A stretch of DNA of 19,353 nucleotides from Baffinella frigidus (taxonomy: Eukaryota; Cryptophyceae; Cryptomonadales; Baffinellaceae). How positions within the stretch are numbered: position 1 is the first letter of the stretch; each line of letters begins with the position of its first letter. The position numbers and the translations under genes were made by a program. Below are positions 16,076 through 19,353 of the stretch, piece after piece. The notes beneath the pieces are model-generated. The model was not told where the DNA came from. It did not search any database and saw only the letters and a list, made by a program, of their open reading frames with translations. The stretch lies in the NCBI GenBank assembly GCA_026770585.1, contig MU646370.1, positions 12,490-31,842 on the forward strand. Direction: 5' to 3'.

Positions 16076-19000
16076 CGGCGTCCCCCCATACCTCCTCATC
16101 CTCCTCCTCCTTCTCCCCCCTCTGCCCCCCCCTCTTCCTCCTCCTCCAAGAAACACCATCCGTGGCTGCCGCTCCGGGGGCGTGTCGCCTGTACATCAGG
16201 GGTTGACACACCGCTAACATACCGAGGTGCTCCTCCCGTGTGGCAGGACCTTCCACCCGAATCATCCTCTGGTCCCTGGCGTGCATACACCCGCATCTCT
16301 CTGTTTTGACCTCCTTGCAAGCTGCACCGAAACTTCCCCCTCCCTCCTCCCTCCATCCTCCCTCTCCCTTGCATCTTACACCGAAAATCCGCCGCCCCCC
16401 CCCTCCCTCCCTCCCTCCTCGCTTTCCCGTGGTCTCGCAGCGTGGTGTGTTCCTCCTCGCGAGCCACGCCAGGCCACAAGGTCTGAATTTCAAACACAGC
16501 GTTCCGGGCTAAAAGTGTTTGGCGGTACTGATGAAACATTATTGCGCACGGCAAGGGCTCAAAAGGCTAGACTTTTGACGTGTCTCCCCGGATATATTGT
16601 CCCATAATTAACTTTACTCGTAGATGGACTCAAAAATGCAACTCTCACTTGTGACCTGGCGTGGCGCACCAGGGGATGCTGGCGTCGCCCTCTCTTTCCC
16701 GTGGCTTCTCTCTGAATGGTGTGTTCATCTCTAAGAGTTGCGGGATCCTCATCGCGAGCAAGGGATGCTGGCCACATCGAAACTCCGCCCCACCCCCCTC
16801 CATCCCCACTCTCTTTCCCATGACGTCTCTCTGACTCTCTGTGTGGTGTGTTCCTGGGTGGTTTTTCTGAGTGGCGGGATCCTCCTCGCGTGCAGGGGAT
16901 GCTGGCCTCGCAGACGATCTCGGCGCATGAGGTAGGGGGCTTTCGCAGAGGATGGTGGCGTCTCTCTGAGTGGTGTATTTCTGGGTGGTTTCTCTGAGTG
17001 GCGTGGTGTGTTCCTGGGTGGTTTCTCTGAGTTCCTCCTCGCTTGCAGGGGATGCTGGCCTCGCAGACGATCTCGGCGCAGGAGGTGGGGGGCGTCAAGC
17101 TCGCTGACCTCCCGGGCCTCGAAGTGCTCGAGCAGCCCGGGGACAAGGTACTCCCTACACCCTACACCCTACAACCTACACCCTCAACCCTCAACCCTGC
17201 ACCCTAAACCCCAACCCTAAACCCTAAACCCTAAACCCTAAACCCTAAACCCTAAACCCTAAACCCTAAACCCTAAACCCTAAACCCTAAACCCCAAACC
17301 CCAAACCCCAAACCCCAAACCCCAAACCCCAAACCCCAAACCCCAAACCCCAGGACGGCGCAACCAAGATCGTGCGCGTGGACCAGAAAGCGTTCGCCTA
17401 CGCCTGGAACGGCGGCGAGAGCAAGTGGGAGCAGATCGGCACAGTCGTCGAAGGGCCAGGCGGGCCGGGCGCCGGTGCGGGCGGGGGGAGTGGGGGGCCG
17501 GGCGAGCTCAACGGGAAGCAGTACGATAAGGTGTTCGATGTTGAGGTGGAGGCGGGGGTGACGCTCAAGTGCGGGTACAACCTGGGGCAGAACCCGTACT
17601 CGGTGGCGCAGGAGTTCATCTGGGATAACGATCTGGAGCAGGCGCACCTCGATGAGATCGCGCGCTGGATCGACACCCAGGCTAACCAGGTATTTAATTC
17701 TCCCGTGATACATTTTATTTTTCCATAAAACGTTTTAGTTGCCCGTAAAAGCGTTTTGGTTGCCCGTTTGTACTGGAATTCATGCTGTAAATGTGTTGCT
17801 GGATCGACACCCAGGCTAACCAGGTCTGAAAAAGCGTTTTATTTGCCCGTAAAACGTTTTAGTTGCCCATAAAACATTTTACTTGCCCATAAAAGCATGT
17901 TAGTTGCGCGTTTGTACTGGAATTTATGCTGTAAATGTGTTTCATAGCGAGCCCGGTTTTAATCAGGCAGAGGTAGAAGTATACCCCCGTGGCTGAAACG
18001 CGGTCTGCCTTCGTGGCCGAAGCGCACTGTGCGCTGGGGGTTTCAGGGCCTCTGGTTTCGAGACACGGCTCGTATTTCTTTCTCGGATTGGGGTTACGGG
18101 TTCCGTGTGTAGGGTTTACGGTTGATGCGTTTTGAGTTGAGGTTTAGGGTTCAAGGTTTCGGGTTTGTGACCAAATGCCGTCCGACCATCAGTCCAAACA
18201 GGCCCTGAAAATTAAATTAAATTCGGTACTAAACCGTCAACGTTTGACACTGTTTTATCTTGTTCTTGACGCACAGCTGTGAGAACCGCTCTAGGCTGAA
18301 GGGAGATCCTACCTCTCCCTGACTAACACTGTACTCGCCGTAAAAAATCGTTTCAGTTGCGCTTTTGTACTGGAGGTTCTGCTGTAATGTGTTTTATGGC
18401 GAGCCCAGTTTTACGCAGCAAGAGCTAGAAGTCTCCCCCCCGTGGTAGCAAACCGCCGCCCGCCACTCACCCACCCTCTCCAAGACACTTGGTTTTGTTT
18501 GCTGTCAGGATGGACACCCTAATTCCGGCGTCAATTTCAATCTGGCGTTCTGTAGCACCCTACTGTATTGCCTACCGTAGCACCATACGGAATGCAGGAA
18601 TTAGGTTGATGCCGGAATTAGGGTGTCCACCTGTACGTGTGTGCTTCGCCAGGGATGGTCTACTATTCCGGGGAAACTTGTTTTTCTTTTAGAACTTGGC
18701 AACCAAAAATACTACGCAAATGCTTTACTATTACTAGGATGACTCGCTTGTGTAGTAATTTTCGTTGCCATATTCTAAAAAAAAATACGTTTCCCCGGAT
18801 GTGTACGTGCCTGTGATCAGCCGTGGCGAGGCTGAGACACCACAGCCCACCCTCCCCGTGGCACCACATGGGGGTTGGAGTCGAATCAGATCCCACGCCA
18901 GATCTCACACAACCCACGGGTCTCCACTTGCCATGCGTGGCGCTCTCTTGCCGCAAAAATATTCTTAAATTGATTTTCCCAGTAGTTTCGCGCCGTTGCT

Positions 19001-19124
19001 CATCCCTCCTCCGTTTCCCCGAGCACAGGGGGTGACGCTCGGCGAGCAGGCGGGCGGGGGCTACGACCCTCTCACAGGGGCCAACAACGCCATGAACGAG
19101 GCGGGCTCGTCCGGTCAGAGCGGG
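12594..19124 (+). CDS. PLAA: Phospholipase A2-activating protein / Doa1 (Ufd3) orthologue, 12 exons, 3' partial
   Basis: The encoded protein is a WD40-PFU protein of the PLAA/Doa1 family. In this family the propeller and PFU domain bind ubiquitin and the C-terminal PUL domain binds Cdc48/p97, linking it to ubiquitin recycling, endosomal sorting and organelle-associated degradation. Exons: 12594-12722, 12879-13051, 13190-13460, 13597-13657, 14117-14160, 14570-14628, 14772-14808, 15428-15536, 15918-15979, 17049-17147, 17354-17689 and 19029-19124. They sum to 1476 nt (492 codons) with matching phases and GT-AG borders. WD motifs are at R39-V-W41, W101, W140-D141, W181, W220-D221, W260 and R296-V-F298; GH pairs at 13-14, 57-58, 112-113, 153-154, 192-193 and 232-233. 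The PFU domain spans about 349-460. The start ATG gives the expected short N-terminus before the first blade. The gene continues beyond the window: the PUL domain is not seen. Function is by family; exon borders are inference. Confidence 0.95.
12879..13051 (+). CDS. PLAA: PLAA exon 2: WD blade 2
   Basis: Encodes residues 44-100 plus two bases of W101. It contains LLGHEHFIATVIELPPC, where a GH pair opens the blade, and ILSAGYDRT. About ten residues (MSGQTIVKPV) sit between the blade's D-R-T and the closing VINIW, an unusual insertion. I place the donor at 13052 (TG|GTTCGC) because it splits the TGG codon in the phase needed by the CAG acceptor at 13187-13189. An alternative donor at 13098 (CAG|GTCAGG) would add 15 residues and need a weak acceptor at 13193. 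Confidence 0.8.
13190..13460 (+). CDS. PLAA: PLAA exon 3: WD blades 3 and 4
   Basis: Completes W101 and encodes residues 102-191, two full WD repeats: VLEGH to VSWDKTVRVWDL and VLAGHEAAVWDVLCL to TASADKTVKRW, then GAVCEHTYK. These follow the PLAA pattern closely. The donor AAG|GTGCGT is phase 0. Confidence 0.93.
13597..13657 (+). CDS. PLAA: PLAA exon 4: first half of WD blade 5
   Basis: Begins GHTDCVRALALVSGIGFLST after a GTACGCAG acceptor, matching the family's GHxDCVRGLA segment. It ends one base into a glycine codon (phase 1). The donor is ACCG|GTAACA and the CCCTAAA array starts within a few bases of it. Confidence 0.92.
13658..14116 (+). repeat. Intron 4: almost entirely CCCTAAA-type array
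   Basis: 459 bp. After GTAACACC the sequence is CCCTAAACCCCAAACCC and variants up to the acceptor AAACCAG. It is C-rich on the coding strand, opposite to the arrays upstream of the gene. Confidence 0.9.
14117..14160 (+). CDS. PLAA: PLAA exon 5: second half of WD blade 5
   Basis: A 44-nt exon that completes the glycine codon and encodes NDGVIILWDLAGGQ, the D-x-x-I-x-x-W-D end of the blade. It is embedded between two telomere-type intron arrays. The donor CAG|GTGGAC is phase 0. Confidence 0.88.
14161..14569 (+). repeat. Intron 5: CCCTAAA-type array
   Basis: 409 bp. After about 25 unique bases at the donor the intron is CCCTAAA, CCCTACA, CCCTATA and CCCTCAA heptamers up to the acceptor AAGCAG. 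Short homogeneous blocks (CCCTATA, CCCTACA) indicate local amplification of variants. Confidence 0.9.
14570..14628 (+). CDS. PLAA: PLAA exon 6: first half of WD blade 6
   Basis: Encodes LLKLTGHDSFVYSLAVLPT plus two bases of G246. The CAG acceptor at 14567-14569 keeps the same spacing between the blade 5 WD and the next GH as in known PLAA proteins. Using the AAG three bases earlier would add one Q. The donor GG|GTTAAC is phase 2. Confidence 0.87.
14629..14771 (+). repeat. Intron 6: CCCTAAA/CCCTCAA array
   Basis: 143 bp. GTTAA is followed at once by CCCCTAAACCCTGAACCC; five CCCTCAA units lie in the middle; the acceptor is CTACACCAG. Both splice sites are embedded in repeat-like sequence. Confidence 0.9.
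14772..14808 (+). CDS. PLAA: PLAA exon 7: second half of WD blade 6
   Basis: A 37-nt exon that completes G246 and encodes EIVSGSEDKMCK, the S-x-x-D-K segment of blade 6. Its W lies at the start of exon 8. The donor AAG|GTGTGA is phase 0; a stop would follow at once if the intron were retained (GTG TGA). Confidence 0.9.
14975..15157. mobile_element. Family K foldback MITE with GCAGG direct repeats
   Basis: A 183-bp element in intron 7. Termini TAGAGCGCTGTGCAGAGAAG (continuing TTGGCCAC) and the exact mirror GTGGCCAACTTCTCTGCACA (then GCGCTCTA). Further inward matches (TTGGAGCCA / TGGCTCCAA, ACTTTTGAGAAAT / ATTTCTCAAAAGT) let nearly the whole element fold on itself. The same five bases GCAGG lie immediately outside both ends (14970-14974 and 15158-15162), which fits a target-site duplication. 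There is no coding capacity. Confidence 0.88.
15190..15270 (+). pseudogene. Broken copy of PLAA exon 8 within intron 7
   Basis: AAGTGCGTGGCGATCATCTT, then GCACGCCGGGTCGGTGTGGG and GCGTGACGCTCC parallels exon 8 (AAGTGCGTGGCGAGCATCGC ...). Relative to exon 8 it lacks four bases near the start (GTGTGACGG versus GTGTGGCGGGACGG) and has no AG acceptor in place. It is therefore frameshifted and unlikely to be spliced in. Confidence 0.8.
15428..15536 (+). CDS. PLAA: PLAA exon 8: WD blade 7
   Basis: Encodes VWRDGKCVASIAHAGSVWGV followed by TALPNGDIATACSDCV, residues 259-294. The SVWGV and NGDIATACSD segments match the family's last blade. The exon ends one base into A295 (phase 1), donor GTCG|GTGCCA. 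Confidence 0.94.
15569..15673. repeat. Five tandem 21-bp units in intron 8
   Basis: The unit TTAGACACACCCGGGCGAGT plus G is repeated five times without spacing (15569, 15590, 15611, 15632, 15653), the outer copies being most diverged. Because 21 is a multiple of three, the minus strand gives a false open frame with a seven-residue periodic peptide. Confidence 0.92.
15718..15846. mobile_element. Family E MITE in intron 8
   Basis: A 129-bp element with termini CTAGCTCTGCCTGTGT and ACTCAGGCAGCGCTAG (two or three mismatches). The interior CCCAAAGTTCACGGATTTGT is shared with the right part of the composite element at 9637-10320 (CCCAAAGTTGACGGATTTGT). Confidence 0.82.
15918..15979 (+). CDS. PLAA: PLAA exon 9: end of WD blade 7 and linker
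   Basis: Completes A295 and encodes RVFSRVPERFAEADTLQAYE, the family's RVF closing strand followed by the acidic helix that leads out of the propeller. Acceptor GTGTGCAG, donor GAG|GTGCCC in phase 0. The frame stays open beyond the donor through a glutamine and proline-rich stretch to 16309. Confidence 0.88.
16033..16076 (+). repeat. (CAA)n microsatellite in intron 9
   Basis: About fourteen uninterrupted CAA/AAC triplets. It is followed by CCTCCT-rich (16083-16145) and CCCTCC-rich (16336-16425) pyrimidine tracts on the coding strand. In the frame of exon 9 it would encode about 14 glutamines. Confidence 0.93.
16463..16665. mobile_element. Family B MITE in intron 9, complete copy
   Basis: Termini GCCACGCCAGGCCACAA and TTGTGACCTGGCGTGGC differ at a single base. 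The interior GAAACATTATTGCGCACGGC, GGCTAGACTTTTGACGTGTC and CATAATTAACTTTACTCG defines the family and links it to 485-685, 7016-7212 and 7231-7421. At 203 bp with both ends intact it is the best reference copy in the window. Confidence 0.85.
16666..17048 (+). repeat. Degenerate tandem copies of the exon 10 boundary
   Basis: The word CAGGGGATGCTGGC, the acceptor plus start of exon 10, occurs at about 16671, in changed form at about 16759, at 16893 and at the true exon (17046). Between copies lie variants of TCTCTGAGTGGTGTGTTCCT and GGGTGGTTTCTCTGAGT. This is a stepwise local duplication of intron end plus exon start. Confidence 0.82.
16896..16931 (+). other. Candidate 36-nt cassette or decoy exon (copy of exon 10 start)
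   Basis: After an intact GTGCAG acceptor it reads GMLASQTISAHE and is followed by GAG|GTAGGG, a good donor created by the changed sequence. Both ends are phase 0, as are exon 9's end and exon 10's start, so inclusion would insert twelve residues without a frameshift. The real exon 10 has GMLASQTISAQE at the same place. Confidence 0.6.
17049..17147 (+). CDS. PLAA: PLAA exon 10: linker between propeller and PFU
   Basis: Encodes GMLASQTISAQEVGGVKLAD and then LPGLEVLEQPGDK, residues 316-348. The pattern of a D-LPG-x-E-x-L-x-x-PG segment before the PFU domain is shared by PLAA orthologues. Acceptor CTTGCAG, donor AAG|GTACTC, both phase 0. Confidence 0.93.
17148..17353 (+). repeat. Intron 10: CCCTAAA then CCCCAAA array
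   Basis: 206 bp. GTACT is followed at once by CCCTACACCC; then about ten perfect CCCTAAA units and about nine perfect CCCCAAA units lead straight into the acceptor AAACCCCAG. The two homogeneous blocks are the cleanest telomere-type runs in the gene. Confidence 0.93.
17354..17689 (+). CDS. PLAA: PLAA exon 11: PFU domain
   Basis: Encodes residues 349-460, the whole PFU domain, a ubiquitin-binding module. It includes VDQKAFAYAWNGGESKWEQI, GTVVEGPGG, QYDKVFDVEVEAGVTLKCGY, NLGQNPYSVAQEFIWDNDLE and HLDEIARWIDTQ. The glycine-rich loop GAGAGGGSGG (about 387-396) sits where animal proteins have a short variable loop. The donor CAG|GTATTT is phase 0. This is the strongest single piece of homology in the window. 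Confidence 0.96.
17664..17940 (+). repeat. Tandem duplication of exon 11 end plus intron start
   Basis: The last 26 bases of exon 11 (GCTGGATCGACACCCAGGCT and AACCAG, 17664-17689) with the following GT recur at 17798-17823. The flanking intron text (TTTGTACTGGAATTCATGCT then GTAAATGTGTT at about 17766) recurs at about 17911 and again, more diverged, near 18364. A short word of the type AAAACGTTTTAGTTGCCCGT is repeated many times in between. Confidence 0.87.
18511..18629. mobile_element. Family L foldback element in intron 11
   Basis: A 119-bp element with 24-bp arms. The left arm starts TGGACACCCTAATTCCGGCG and the right arm mirrors it with a single mismatch. The centre carries a family A-like fragment (ACTGTATTGCCTACCGTAG). 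Confidence 0.85.
18667..18799. mobile_element. CCGGGGAAAC foldback (family D-related) in intron 11
   Basis: A 133-bp element. Left arm TCCGGGGAAACTTGTTTTTC continuing to TTGGCAA; right arm TTGCCATATTC through CGTTTCCCCGGA. The interior ACTACGCAAATGCTTTACTA and GTGTAGTAATTTTCGTTG places it with the copies at 8222-8289 and 7796-7942. Confidence 0.85.
19029..19124 (+). CDS. PLAA: PLAA exon 12: post-PFU linker
   Basis: Encodes GVTLGEQAGGGYDPLTGANN followed by AMNEAGSSGQSG, residues 461-492. The YDPLTG segment corresponds to the DPFTG motif found after PFU in PLAA proteins. Acceptor GAGCACAG, donor GGG|GTACCC, both phase 0. The PUL-coding exons are beyond the window. Confidence 0.88.
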
Positions 19125-19353
19125 GTACCCTAAACCCTCCGCAACCCTCCATAAACCCTACCTGCACCCTTTCCAAACCCTCCCTGAACCCTCCCTCCCT
19201 AAACCCTCCCTAAACCCTCCCTAAACCCTCCCTTAACCCTCCCTAAACCCTCTCTAAACCCTCAACCCTAAACCCTCCAAAACCCTCCATAAACTCTACC
19301 TGAACCCTTTCTAACCCCTTCCTCAACCCTCCCTCAACCCTCCCTCAACCCTC
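19125..19353 (+). repeat. Intron 12: CCCTCCCTAAA-type array, runs off the window
   Basis: GTA is followed directly by CCCTAAACCCTCC, then 11-mer units of the form CCCTCCCTAAA and CCCTCCCTCAA to the end. It is a longer derivative of the heptamer found in the other introns. Confidence 0.88.

Noticed and set aside
16002-16493. Minus-strand open frames with poly-valine, poly-leucine or glycine/arginine runs
   Set aside because: They are produced by the CAA microsatellite and the pyrimidine tracts of intron 9 read in reverse.
16559-17146. 195-codon minus-strand open frame
   Set aside because: It crosses the tandem exon 10-boundary duplications and exon 10 itself in antisense; its internal repeats reflect those duplications.

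Overview
The window is nuclear DNA from a eukaryote, probably an alga. The evidence is one gene split into many short exons by GT-AG introns, exons that are GC-rich at third codon positions, and abundant degenerate plant/algal-type telomere heptamers (TTTAGGG/CCCTAAA). That heptamer is shared by land plants, many green algae and some other algae, so the lineage cannot be fixed from this sequence. I see no bacterial operons, rRNA, tRNA, CRISPR array or intact transposase.

Only one gene can be supported: a PLAA/Doa1 (Ufd3) orthologue on the + strand. It starts at ATG 12594 and runs off the right edge. I assembled twelve exons (12594-12722, 12879-13051, 13190-13460, 13597-13657, 14117-14160, 14570-14628, 14772-14808, 15428-15536, 15918-15979, 17049-17147, 17354-17689, 19029-19124). 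Their phases agree and together they give 1476 nt, exactly 492 codons. They encode a seven-bladed WD40 propeller, a linker, a PFU (ubiquitin-binding) domain and the start of the following linker. The C-terminal PUL domain, which in this family binds Cdc48/p97, must lie downstream of the window.

Layout. Bases 1-12593 hold no gene I can support. They are a mosaic of (i) G-rich degenerate telomere-type arrays (1-175, 1710-2208, 8749-9016, 11634-11900), (ii) about a dozen families of short non-autonomous foldback/TIR elements (MITE-like, 120-700 bp), many in several copies and some nested, (iii) tandem duplications, and (iv) a low-complexity GCTAGCAAG-rich tract (4955-5225). Bases 12594-19353 hold the PLAA gene. 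Five of its introns are filled almost wall to wall by C-rich CCCTAAA-type arrays, and others carry MITEs, a CAA microsatellite and partial duplicate exons.

The most interesting signals are: telomere-type repeats acting as whole introns with the splice sites at their borders; the switch in G/C strand of those repeats between the intergenic region and the gene; local duplications at exon edges that leave decoy exons, one of them a 36-nt phase-0 copy of the start of exon 10 with both splice dinucleotides; and several near-perfect long hairpins (7607-7734, 5454-5493, 14975-15157).
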